A stretch of DNA of 6,921 nucleotides from Paramuribaculum sp. (GTDB lineage Bacteria > Bacteroidota > Bacteroidia > Bacteroidales > Muribaculaceae): contig JAIDQW010000255.1 in NCBI GenBank assembly GCA_029062075.1, forward strand, positions 1-6,921, in the 5' to 3' direction. Made by a program: the position numbers and the translations under genes. The notes under the pieces are model-generated. The model was not told where the DNA came from. It did no database searches and saw only the letters and a list, made by a program, of their open reading frames with translations. Of this stretch, positions 1-5,639 are shown piece by piece (position 1 is the stretch's first letter; each line of letters begins with the position of its first letter).

Positions 1-255
1 AAGATCAATGTTGTCATATCCCGCTCCGGCGCGTACAATCACTTTGAGTTTTGGAGCGGCAGCGATAACCTGAGCATCCACCTTGTCACTGCGCACAATG
101 AGTGCATCAGCATCAGCGACCGCCTCAATGAGCTGCGCCTTATCGGTGTACTTTTCAAGTAAAGCAAGCGTGTAACCTGCATTTTCAACCACAGAGCGGA
201 TTGAGTTTACAGCTGTAGCAGCAAAAGGTTTTTCTGTAGCAACGAGTACTTTCAT
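1..255 (-). CDS. serA: D-3-phosphoglycerate dehydrogenase, N-terminal part (cut by window edge)
   Basis: The minus strand from the ATG at 255 reads in frame to the window edge, giving 85 residues beginning MKVLVATEKPFAATAVNSIR. A Rossmann-like start is followed by ALIVRSDKVD (about 51-60) and RAGAGYDNID (75-84), which is the usual N-terminal substrate-domain pattern of the D-2-hydroxyacid dehydrogenase family. Family members of this type oxidise 3-phosphoglycerate to 3-phosphohydroxypyruvate with NAD+, the first step of serine synthesis, in the cytoplasm. The catalytic Arg/Glu/His and the NAD-binding GxGxxG lie outside the window. The start is 12 bp downstream of the serC stop, so the two are almost certainly one operon in the order serC-serA. 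The identity rests partly on this neighbour, because N-terminal domains of other D-2-hydroxyacid dehydrogenases look similar. Confidence 0.88.
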   Translation of the reverse strand, partial: MKVLVATEKPFAATAVNSIRSVVENAGYTLALLEKYTDKAQLIEAVADADALIVRSDKVDAQVIAAAPKLKVIVRAGAGYDNIDL

Positions 256-267
256 GGCAGTGTCAAT

Positions 268-1338
268 TTAGTGTTTTTCTTCAAATTCCTTCATCGCCCC
301 GGTGAGCACCTTGACGCTCTCCATCGGTAGAGCGTTGTAGAGCGAAGCACGGAATCCGCCAACGCTGCGGTGACCTTTGATTCCAACGATGCCTTTCGTA
401 GCCGCAAAGTCAATGAAATCTTTCTCAAGCTCCTTGTATTCCGGTTTCATAACGAAAGTAACATTCATGATAGAGCGGTCCTCCGGGTCGGTAACGGTGC
501 CGACAAACATTTTCGATGAGTCAATAGCTTCGTATAACACCTCCGCCTTTGCAAGGTCCATTTTTTCAAGTGCCTCAACGCCTCCGAGCTGCTTGTAGTA
601 GCGCAGAGTCTGAAGTGCAGAGAAAATTGGAAGCACGGGAGGGGTATTGAACATGGAATCTTTCTTGATGTGAGTTCGGTAATCAAGCATGGTGGGGATG
701 AGACGATCCACCTTGCCGAGCGCATCCTCACGCACAATAGCTATTGTAACACCTGCGGGAGCGAGATTTTTCTGAGCTCCTGCATAAATAAGGTCATATT
801 TAGCCACATCCACGGGTCGTGAGAAGATATCGCTTGACATATCCGCTACCAGAGGTACCGCTACATCAGGATCTTTGCGAATTTCTGTTCCGTAAATAGT
901 ATTGTTTGTGGTAAAATGGAAATAGTCTGCATCGGCAGGCACTGAATAATTCTTTGGAATAAAAGTGAAGTTTGCATCCTTTGAAGACGCAACCACATCC
1001 ACTTCACCGAAAATTTTAGCCTCTTTGATAGCGTTAACAGCCCATGTGCCTGTTTCAAGATAAGCCGCCTTGGTGCGGAGCAGATTAAACGGAGCCATGC
1101 AGAACTGAAGGCTGGCTCCTCCACCGAGAAAAAGCACTGAATAGCCCTGAGGCACATCAAGCAGCTCCTTGACAAGCTGACGGGCTTCTTCAATCACCGC
1201 CACGAACTCTTTGCTACGGTGAGACACTTCAAGTATCGACAACCCGGTGCCGGCAAAGTCAATAATAGCATCGGCTGTATTCTTTATAGTGTATTGGCTG
1301 AGAATAGAGGGACCTGCATAGAAATTATGTTTTTTCAT
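268..1338 (-). CDS. serC: Phosphoserine aminotransferase
   Basis: This 356-residue protein is a class V PLP-dependent aminotransferase of normal SerC length. It converts 3-phosphohydroxypyruvate plus glutamate to O-phosphoserine plus 2-oxoglutarate, and in many bacteria it also serves pyridoxal phosphate synthesis. The visible family marks are NFYAGPS near the start (5-11), SHRSKEF (39-45), [10 protein letters not shown] (70-79), the NNTIYGTE loop (145-152), [12 protein letters not shown] (164-175), [11 protein letters not shown] (186-196) with the PLP-binding lysine at 190, and [15 protein letters not shown] (322-336), which binds substrate phosphate. The start at 1338 places [11 protein letters not shown] as expected for the family. 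It is the first gene of a serC-serA operon, reads from a -7 element about 30 bp upstream, and shows no truncation or missing key residue. Confidence 0.97.
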   Translation of the reverse strand: MKKHNFYAGPSILSQYTIKNTADAIIDFAGTGLSILEVSHRSKEFVAVIEEARQLVKELLDVPQGYSVLFLGGGASLQFCMAPFNLLRTKAAYLETGTWAVNAIKEAKIFGEVDVVASSKDANFTFIPKNYSVPADADYFHFTTNNTIYGTEIRKDPDVAVPLVADMSSDIFSRPVDVAKYDLIYAGAQKNLAPAGVTIAIVREDALGKVDRLIPTMLDYRTHIKKDSMFNTPPVLPIFSALQTLRYYKQLGGVEALEKMDLAKAEVLYEAIDSSKMFVGTVTDPEDRSIMNVTFVMKPEYKELEKDFIDFAATKGIVGIKGHRSVGGFRASLYNALPMESVKVLTGAMKEFEEKH

Positions 1339-1360
1339 TTCGGTAGAGTTTAAGGGGTTA

Positions 1361-1391
1361 TATGTGCAAAGATAGCATTTATTTGCACATA
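1361..1391. repeat. Perfect 10-bp inverted repeat over the serC promoter
   Basis: The arms TATGTGCAAA (1361-1370) and TTTGCACATA (1382-1391) are exact reverse complements separated by 11 bp. The left arm overlaps the serC -7 element. Arm centres are 21 bp apart, about two helical turns, which suits a dimeric DNA-binding protein on one face of the helix. No U-tract follows on either strand, and the repeat lies upstream of the likely transcript start, so an operator is more plausible than a terminator. The binding protein is unknown. Confidence 0.5.
1367..1374 (-). promoter_or_regulatory. Bacteroidota -7 promoter element of serC
   Basis: On the minus strand this reads TATCTTTG, an exact match to TAnnTTTG, the -7 element of the Bacteroidota primary sigma factor. 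It lies 28 bp upstream of the serC start codon, which would give a leader of roughly 20-25 nt. I see no clear -33 TTTG at the usual distance. The element is partly embedded in the inverted repeat at 1361-1391. Confidence 0.6.
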
Positions 1392-1487
1392 CGTAAGGTT
1401 TTATAATAAAAAAAATATGTAGATGGCTAAAAATTAATTAAAGTGATGACTGAGGGTTAAACTTTGACAGCGAGTACTTGTCATTAC

Positions 1488-1501
1488 TTCAGACGTCTGA
1501 A
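1488..1501. promoter_or_regulatory. 14-bp perfect palindrome upstream of the Spy-like gene
   Basis: TTCAGACGTCTGAA is self-complementary over all 14 bases and lies 39 bp upstream of the ATG at 1541. A shorter pair TGACA/TGTCA (1465-1469 and 1479-1483) lies just before it. TAAACTTTG at 1458-1466 is a weak, one-base-too-long relative of the -7 element. The rest of the 202-bp gap between serC and this gene holds only the serC promoter and AT-rich sequence. A regulator site is the inference; a short RNA hairpin in the leader is the alternative. Confidence 0.35.
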
Positions 1502-1540
1502 AAAAGTAACATACAACAAACATTACAAAAACTATACAAT

Positions 1541-2032
1541 ATGAATATTAAAGCAATTTTTGTAGCAGCATCAGCATTAATACTATCTGCAACCGCAGTG
1601 TCAGCACAGAATCCCAAAGCTAAAGGAGCCGCAAAAGATTCTACCTGCATGATGAAAAAGTGTGACAAAGCAAAGCAGGGTCCCTGCATGTTTGAAAACC
1701 TCAACCTCACCGATGCGCAGAAGGCTAAAATCAAAGACCTCAAGGAGAGCCAGATGAAAGCCCGCAAGGATAGAAAGATGGAAGTCCGCAATCAGCGCGA
1801 CAATGCCCGCAAGGATTATCTTGCCAATCTCAAGACCATCCTCACCCCTGAGCAGTACGTTCAGTTTCTTGAAAACAATTATATTTCAGCCGGCAAACAC
1901 GGCGGCAAGGACATGAAGAGAGGTGACCGCAAAGGCGGCAAAGATATGAAATCCGATTTCCGCAAGGGTGGTAAAGACGGCAAACGCGGCGACCGCAAGG
2001 GCGCACCCTCAGCAAAAGCTGACAAGAAATAA
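1541..2032 (+). CDS. Secreted Spy/CpxP-like protein with a basic repeat tail
   Basis: From the ATG at 1541 the product is 163 residues. Residues 1-22 form a signal peptide with a Lys, a hydrophobic core and a VSA cleavage motif before Gln23, so the mature protein should be periplasmic. An in-frame ATG at 1478 would put 21 polar residues before the signal peptide, so 1541 is preferred. Two LTxxQ motifs, LTDAQ (56-60) and LTPEQ (101-105), flank a long charged helix, the hallmark of the Spy/CpxP periplasmic stress proteins and chaperones. Cysteines occur at 36, 41 and 49. From about 120 the chain becomes a Gly/Lys/Arg/Asp tail made of three 11-residue repeats, which is not part of classical Spy. 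It stands alone, with its own palindromes upstream and a terminator after it. A role in envelope stress or metal/polyanion binding is inference only. Confidence 0.8.
   Translation: MNIKAIFVAASALILSATAVSAQNPKAKGAAKDSTCMMKKCDKAKQGPCMFENLNLTDAQKAKIKDLKESQMKARKDRKMEVRNQRDNARKDYLANLKTILTPEQYVQFLENNYISAGKHGGKDMKRGDRKGGKDMKSDFRKGGKDGKRGDRKGAPSAKADKK
1901..1999 (+). repeat. Three tandem 33-bp coding repeats
   Basis: Units at 1901-1933, 1934-1966 and 1967-1999 encode GGKDMKRGDRK, GGKDMKSDFRK and GGKDGKRGDRK. Protein similarity is clear while the DNA has diverged at many third positions, so the repeats are old enough to have drifted synonymously and are presumably kept for the protein. They give the tail of the Spy-like protein a strong positive charge. 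Confidence 0.85.
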
Positions 2033-2053
2033 GATTAAGTAAAGTATTTTTTT

Positions 2054-2100
2054 TACGGCGTGGTGATTTCTTAGGATTCAACGCGCCGTATTTTGTTTTT
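2054..2100 (+). terminator. Rho-independent terminator of the Spy-like gene
   Basis: TACGGCG (2054-2060) pairs with CGCCGTA (2084-2090), followed by TTTTGTTTTT. It starts 21 bp after the stop codon at 2032. The loop is fairly long, about 23 nt, and might be shortened by further pairing of GTGG with ACGC around a bulge. The T-tract suits only the plus strand. The remaining bases up to 2164 show nothing I can name. Confidence 0.7.
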
Positions 2101-2164
2101 ATAGTCTGCTATGCGGTTAGGAGATTTCTGAATCTTCGGAAAATTCGGAGGAGAGAGAATGCTA

Positions 2165-3220
2165 TCAGTCCAGCATAAGGCTCATGTATGGACGCTCGCT
2201 TGGAAATTCGAGCACGTTGCCGATTTTTTCACCACTGAACACAATCTTATTAAATGTATCGGCATTAACATCAAAATCGAGCTTTCCGGTGTAAGAATCA
2301 TCAATAACACAATTCCCCTCCTTAATAATATATGTATGTGAATTGTGAGGCAAAAGCTTGTCGGTAATTCTAATCCTGGTTCTGAGTGCCGGATTAGCAG
2401 CTGCTATGACCCCAAGACACAGGGGCGCATTTACTATTCTCGCCATTCCGCGGCTATAAGGCTTCCTGCCGTTATCTCCGGCAGGGCTGTAAACACTCAC
2501 AGGAGTGTCGGGAAACTCATTTCTCATCACAGAGAGCACAGCTTCGCGGGCGTCCTCACTGTCACCGAGCAGGTCTTTCACCAGCAGTCTGCCGTCCGCC
2601 GGAGCGGCAAACCCTATGGCGGCAATGGAACCGGTGTCATCCATTAGAGCCACAAAAATGCCCCCGTCGTGTGACAGATCATCGATAATGTTCAGGAAAT
2701 CGCGCTGCGAGTGAAGAATGGTGCAGCGACGGCCCATTTCAAAAGCATGAAACGCATCGAACACCTCCGGCAGATAAGGGTCTTCCACACGGGTGTATCG
2801 CCCGTTAGGAGTAAAAGCATGAAGAGATGTAAATCTCTGCGGATCATAATAATAAACGGTGGAGAAATCGAATCGGTCGTAGTAGAAATACAGCCAATCG
2901 TGAGCCGGAATAAGGGAACAGGTCATATACCCCTTGTTGAGTGCGGTGTTGAGTGCCTCAACCATGAGTTCGCTCATATAGCCGTTTCCTCTGGCGGCAC
3001 GGCGTGTTGCTGCACCGCAAATATATCCGGTCGTTACCTCTGTGCCCTGAAACTTCATGGTGTAAGGCTGCAATAGCATACTGCTCACAATCTTGCCACC
3101 CTTTTCCAGAGTAAGGGCATCGCTCTCCCTGTAAACCCGGCTGAAGAACATCTCGACAAACTCGCGGGAGTCATCAAAACACTCTGTCCATATCCTTCTT
3201 ATTTCATCCTTTCGGTTCAT
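2165..3220 (-). CDS. GNAT family N-acetyltransferase, Eis-like
   Basis: The product is 351 residues. The N-terminal half is a GNAT acetyl-CoA-binding domain. YICGAATRRAARGNGYMSEL (66-85) holds the (R/Q)xxGxG/A-type pyrophosphate-binding loop at about 77-80, followed by a helix. SLIPAHDWLYFYYDRFDFS (102-120) matches the region of Eis-type acetyltransferases where a short motif precedes YxxFGF. The C-terminal half lacks a motif I can name but has the length expected for the second and third domains of Eis-like proteins. Family members acetylate amines of small molecules or proteins; the substrate here cannot be read. The start at 3220 lies 80 bp after the DUF4301 stop, and no -7 element is visible in the gap, so co-transcription with DUF4301 is likely unless the hairpin at 3250-3281 stops the transcript. 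Confidence 0.8.
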   Translation of the reverse strand: MNRKDEIRRIWTECFDDSREFVEMFFSRVYRESDALTLEKGGKIVSSMLLQPYTMKFQGTEVTTGYICGAATRRAARGNGYMSELMVEALNTALNKGYMTCSLIPAHDWLYFYYDRFDFSTVYYYDPQRFTSLHAFTPNGRYTRVEDPYLPEVFDAFHAFEMGRRCTILHSQRDFLNIIDDLSHDGGIFVALMDDTGSIAAIGFAAPADGRLLVKDLLGDSEDAREAVLSVMRNEFPDTPVSVYSPAGDNGRKPYSRGMARIVNAPLCLGVIAAANPALRTRIRITDKLLPHNSHTYIIKEGNCVIDDSYTGKLDFDVNADTFNKIVFSGEKIGNVLEFPSERPYMSLMLD

Positions 3221-3249
3221 ATCTGTGTATTATTTACAGGTATAACGCA

Positions 3250-3281
3250 TCGAGCCCCGCAACGGTTTTTACGGGGCCCGA
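3250..3281. other. Strong intergenic hairpin between DUF4301 and GNAT genes
   Basis: TCGAGCCCCG (3250-3259) and CGGGGCCCGA (3272-3281) can form a 10-bp stem, with one wobble or mismatch depending on strand, and a 12-nt loop. It lies 20-51 bp after the DUF4301 stop on the minus strand. No T-run follows on either strand, so it is not a standard terminator. It may attenuate, process or stabilise the joint transcript. Confidence 0.5.
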
Positions 3282-3300
3282 CTTAGTATGTCCTGATTTC

Positions 3301-4821
3301 TTATCCCTGATGTGCGGGACGCAGAAGGTCGTTTACTGTCTTGACGGGGTTGAATGTTTCAACAGGCACCTCCACAAAGGCTGTATTCCAGTCGCTCATC
3401 GCACCGTTCCAGAGGCCCGGCAGCTCAAGTGCCTTAAGCTCCTTGCCGTGACTTGATTTAGATGAGATGAAACCGGTTGCAGGATCGGTGTGAGCAAGCA
3501 GATTATACTTCTTGCCATGACGGTCCTTAATGTAGCAAACCAGGTCAACAGGATTAAAGTGTGTCGCGCTCTTCATCTTAGCCACATACTCCTCGTTAGC
3601 AGGATCAATCTGGTGGCTTTCAAGAATCTGAAGCGAAGCAGAACCGTCCGGATTGACAGCTATGAAAGGTCCTCCGCCGGGTTCACCCTCATTGCGCACC
3701 ATGCCGCACACTCTCAGGGGTCGGTCAAGCTTGTCGTGGAGGTACACCGCGCGATGTGTCACATCCATTTTGGTGAAATTCGGGTCGCGCAAACCAAGCT
3801 TATCACGCATAAACACAAATATTTCGTCAAGCTTTGCCTCATTGTAATCACCCTTGGAAAGCAGGTCGAGGTAAGTATTGATGGTATCGTGAAGCTCCAT
3901 CATATATCCGGCAATCACCTCCTTATATTTAACTGTAGGCTCGCGACGGCTGTCCGGCACCACATTGTCTATATTCTTGATGAATACCACAGCCGCCTCC
4001 ATATCGTTGAGATTGTCTATAAGCGCTCCATGACCGCCGGGACGGAAAAGCAGCTTGCCATCCTCGCGGAAAGGAGTATTATCCGGGTTGGCAGCAACAG
4101 TGTCGGTGCTCGGCTTCTGCTCGCTGAGACTTACATTAAACTTCACTCCGGTGCGTTTCTCTGTATCGCCGATAACCTCTGCAAGTTTCTCCTCGAAGAG
4201 TTTGCGATGGTTTGAAGACACTGTGAAATGTAGATTGACAACTCCCCCGGTTGCAGCGGTCTGTGCTCCTTCGGTTAGTTGCTCCTCCAAAGGAGTGCGG
4301 CTACCGTCGGCATAAGAGTGGAATTTGAGAAGACCTTTGGGAAGACCGCCATAGTTCATGCCCTCCGGCTTGATCAGTGCGGCAATCACCTGTTTGTGCT
4401 GCTTTGCAGCAATCAGGTCAGCGGCAGAAGTGTTATAGAGTTTTTTGCAAACTGCATCCAGCTCTTTGGCAAACGGCAGCGAATTGAATGCATCAAGAAG
4501 TTGTCCCACAGGAGAATCGGGAGCAGCAACTTCAGCGTCACCGTCAACAAACTCAAAAAGCGCCTTGAACATTCGCGAAGCCGCTCCGCTTGCAGGCACA
4601 AACTTGCACACAGTACCGCCATCGGCAAGATATCTGCGCCAGCGCAATCTTGCCTGCTCCTCCTGAGCGGGTGTCAGAACAGTTATGCCCTTTCCCGGGC
4701 GCGCTGCATCAACAATCGTGAGATAGGGAAATCCTTTTGCAAACCGGTCAAGCATAGCGTTCAGCTGCTGCTCGGTAATGCCTTTTGCCTCAAGAGTGAG
4801 GAGGTCTTCTTGCTGTAACAT
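3301..4821 (-). CDS. DUF4301 family protein, nucleotidyltransferase-like
   Basis: This 506-residue cytoplasmic protein with no signal peptide or membrane segment has the features I associate with the DUF4301 family of Bacteroidota. Ordered motifs are KFVPASGAASRMFK (73-86), YGGLPKGLLKFHSY (157-170), LHFTVSSNHR (197-206), LLFRPGGHGALIDNLN (257-272) and FIKNIDNVVPD (280-290). Together they resemble the layout of GT-A-fold sugar-phosphate nucleotidyltransferases: a Gly/Ala-rich loop, a PKGLLxF lysine motif, PGGHG as in UDP-sugar pyrophosphorylases, and a NIDN-type acidic motif. A nucleotide-sugar-forming or related activity is therefore a reasonable inference, but the substrate is unknown and no experimental role is known to me. 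A TAnnTTTG element lies 31 bp upstream. The GNAT gene follows on the same strand. Confidence 0.8.
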   Translation of the reverse strand: MLQQEDLLTLEAKGITEQQLNAMLDRFAKGFPYLTIVDAARPGKGITVLTPAQEEQARLRWRRYLADGGTVCKFVPASGAASRMFKALFEFVDGDAEVAAPDSPVGQLLDAFNSLPFAKELDAVCKKLYNTSAADLIAAKQHKQVIAALIKPEGMNYGGLPKGLLKFHSYADGSRTPLEEQLTEGAQTAATGGVVNLHFTVSSNHRKLFEEKLAEVIGDTEKRTGVKFNVSLSEQKPSTDTVAANPDNTPFREDGKLLFRPGGHGALIDNLNDMEAAVVFIKNIDNVVPDSRREPTVKYKEVIAGYMMELHDTINTYLDLLSKGDYNEAKLDEIFVFMRDKLGLRDPNFTKMDVTHRAVYLHDKLDRPLRVCGMVRNEGEPGGGPFIAVNPDGSASLQILESHQIDPANEEYVAKMKSATHFNPVDLVCYIKDRHGKKYNLLAHTDPATGFISSKSSHGKELKALELPGLWNGAMSDWNTAFVEVPVETFNPVKTVNDLLRPAHQG

Positions 4822-4852
4822 GTCTTTTTAGGTATTAATAAAGTTGAATGCC

Positions 4853-4860
4853 CAAAGATA
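4853..4860 (-). promoter_or_regulatory. -7 promoter element of the DUF4301 gene
   Basis: The minus strand reads TATCTTTG, an exact TAnnTTTG match 31 bp upstream of the start codon at 4821, leaving a leader of about 25 nt. No convincing -33 element is seen; the palindrome at 4872-4883 occupies the zone just upstream. Confidence 0.6.
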
Positions 4861-4871
4861 ATGATTTTTTC

Positions 4872-4883
4872 GATAAGCTTATC
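4872..4883. promoter_or_regulatory. 12-bp perfect palindrome between divergent promoters
   Basis: GATAAGCTTATC is fully self-complementary. It lies between the leftward -7 element at 4853-4860 and the rightward one at 4909-4916, so one protein bound here could touch both promoters. It lies outside the 42-bp repeat and is therefore probably original host sequence. The role is inferred from position alone. Confidence 0.35.
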
Positions 4884-4902
4884 TGCCTGAACACTTATTC
4901 TT

Positions 4903-4944
4903 TTTTACTATTTTTGCAGTCATGGAGCAGGAGATATTATCAAA
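4903..4944 (+). repeat. 42-bp direct repeat, left copy
   Basis: These 42 bases are identical to 5864-5905. They begin TTTTACTATTTTTGCAGTC and run through ATGGAGCAGGAGATATTATC to AAA. The content is a -7 promoter element, the start codon and the first seven codons (MEQEILS) of the DUF3822 gene. Beyond 4944 the two copies diverge at once. The left copy is joined upstream to what looks like the original intergenic region and downstream to the cassette. Confidence 0.97.
4909..4916 (+). promoter_or_regulatory. -7 promoter element driving the cassette
   Basis: TATTTTTG matches TAnnTTTG exactly and ends only five bases before the ATG at 4922. Transcription from such an element would start at or within a few bases of that ATG, so the message may be leaderless or nearly so. 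No -33 TTTG is obvious 19-21 bp upstream. This is the inferred original promoter of DUF3822-rsmD, now in front of the cassette. Confidence 0.6.
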
Positions 4945-4957
4945 TCAGTCAATATGA
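4922..4957 (+). CDS. 11-residue leader ORF, leftover 5' end of the DUF3822 gene
   Basis: ATG at 4922 opens MEQEILSNQSI and stops at TGA 4955-4957. The first seven residues are identical to the start of the DUF3822 protein at 5883 because they lie in the 42-bp repeat; the last four come from the cassette. The stop overlaps the start codon of the next gene as ATGA, the same overlap used at the other two cassette junctions. Either it is a non-functional scar, or its translation delivers ribosomes to the first cassette gene. The peptide itself probably has no function. Confidence 0.45.
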   Translation: MEQEILSNQSI

Positions 4958-5172
4958 ATAAAGATGTTCTTTCATTTGTAACCTATTGTATCAGCAAACT
5001 TTCCCAGCAACTTGGGTTAAGTCAGAAGGATATTTATAACCGATTGAAGGCTTCGGGAATATTATATGGCTATCTGATACCATCGTATGATGTGCTCCAC
5101 ACATTCGGGTCACGCTATCTGATGGAGGATCTGATAGCCTATATGAAAGAAAAAGGAGTTTTGGCAAAATGA
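4954..5172 (+). CDS. DUF3791 family small protein
   Basis: The product is 72 residues, probably all-helical and cytoplasmic. FVTYCISKLSQQLGLSQKDI (8-27) followed by YLIPSYDVLHTFGSRYLMED (40-59) matches the DUF3791 pattern, in which a Y(D/E)xLHTxGxxY(I/L)xxD core is conserved. Members of this family commonly sit beside DUF3990 genes in gut bacteria and are probably their partner or antidote; that role is inference from neighbourhood. The start is chosen because it overlaps the leader-ORF stop as ATGA, and its own stop overlaps the DUF3990 start as ATGA, giving a tightly coupled operon. No helix-turn-helix is clear enough to call it a DNA-binding protein. Confidence 0.8.
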   Translation: MNKDVLSFVTYCISKLSQQLGLSQKDIYNRLKASGILYGYLIPSYDVLHTFGSRYLMEDLIAYMKEKGVLAK

Positions 5173-5639
5173 AACTATATCACTCTTCAAATATTGTGAT
5201 AAAATCACCTCTTACCAACCGTTCACGTGATTTTCTTGATTTTGGCAAAGGATTTTATCTAACAACACTTAAAGATCAGGCAGTCCGGTATGGAGAACGC
5301 TTCGTGAGAAGAGGCAAGGATGCTTGGCTGAATACATTTATTCTTCAATACGAGCCCAACGATTGGAAAGTTAAGATATTTAATTCTTACGACGAGGATT
5401 GGCTTCTTTTTGTGTCTAAATGCAGAGCCGGTCTTGACGATACTGATTATGATATGGTAATTGGAGGTATTGCTAACGATAAAGTTATACTGACACTTGA
5501 CAGATATTTTAATGGGGAAATTTCAGTTGAGACAGCTCTTGGACTACTAAAATTTGAGAAGCCCAATAACCAGATATGTATAAGGTCACAAAGAATGATT
5601 GATTTATGCTTAACACATATTGAAAGTTTAAAAATATGA
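5169..5639 (+). CDS. DUF3990 protein, ADP-ribosyltransferase-like putative toxin or effector
   Basis: This 156-residue protein is of normal DUF3990 length. Key motifs are LYHSS (3-7), LDFGKGFYLTTLKDQAVRYG (23-42), DEDWLLFVSKCRAG (75-88), YDMVIGGIANDKV (94-106), YFNGEISVETAL (113-124) and NNQICIRSQRMID (133-145). LYH near the N-terminus followed by GKGFYLT and a trailing QA resembles the NAD-binding core of PARP/diphtheria-toxin-type ADP-ribosyltransferases, whose catalytic triad is H-Y-E. Here His5, Tyr30 and perhaps Gln135 in NNQ would occupy those places, so Gln replaces the usual Glu, as I recall for DUF3990 generally. Transfer of ADP-ribose to a host or phage target is a hypothesis. Flanking small genes overlap it by four bases on each side, the usual signature of toxin-partner pairs. 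Confidence 0.8.
   Translation: MKLYHSSNIVIKSPLTNRSRDFLDFGKGFYLTTLKDQAVRYGERFVRRGKDAWLNTFILQYEPNDWKVKIFNSYDEDWLLFVSKCRAGLDDTDYDMVIGGIANDKVILTLDRYFNGEISVETALGLLKFEKPNNQICIRSQRMIDLCLTHIESLKI

Noticed and set aside
1478..1540. Longer start for the Spy-like protein
   Set aside because: It would place 21 polar residues before a normal signal peptide and cover the palindrome; ATG 1541 fits the secretion signal.
2101..2164. Possible terminator of the GNAT gene on the minus strand
   Set aside because: Only short imperfect arms (AGATT/AATCT) without a T-run could be found.
3490..4215. Long plus-strand open frame (241 codons) antisense to DUF4301
   Set aside because: It lies wholly opposite a gene with clear family motifs, shows no recognisable domain, and has a composition expected from the reverse of a coding frame.
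4279..4818. Plus-strand open frame (179 codons) antisense to the start of DUF4301
   Set aside because: Same reason: a mirror of a well-supported gene, with no motif and no separate promoter or start signal.
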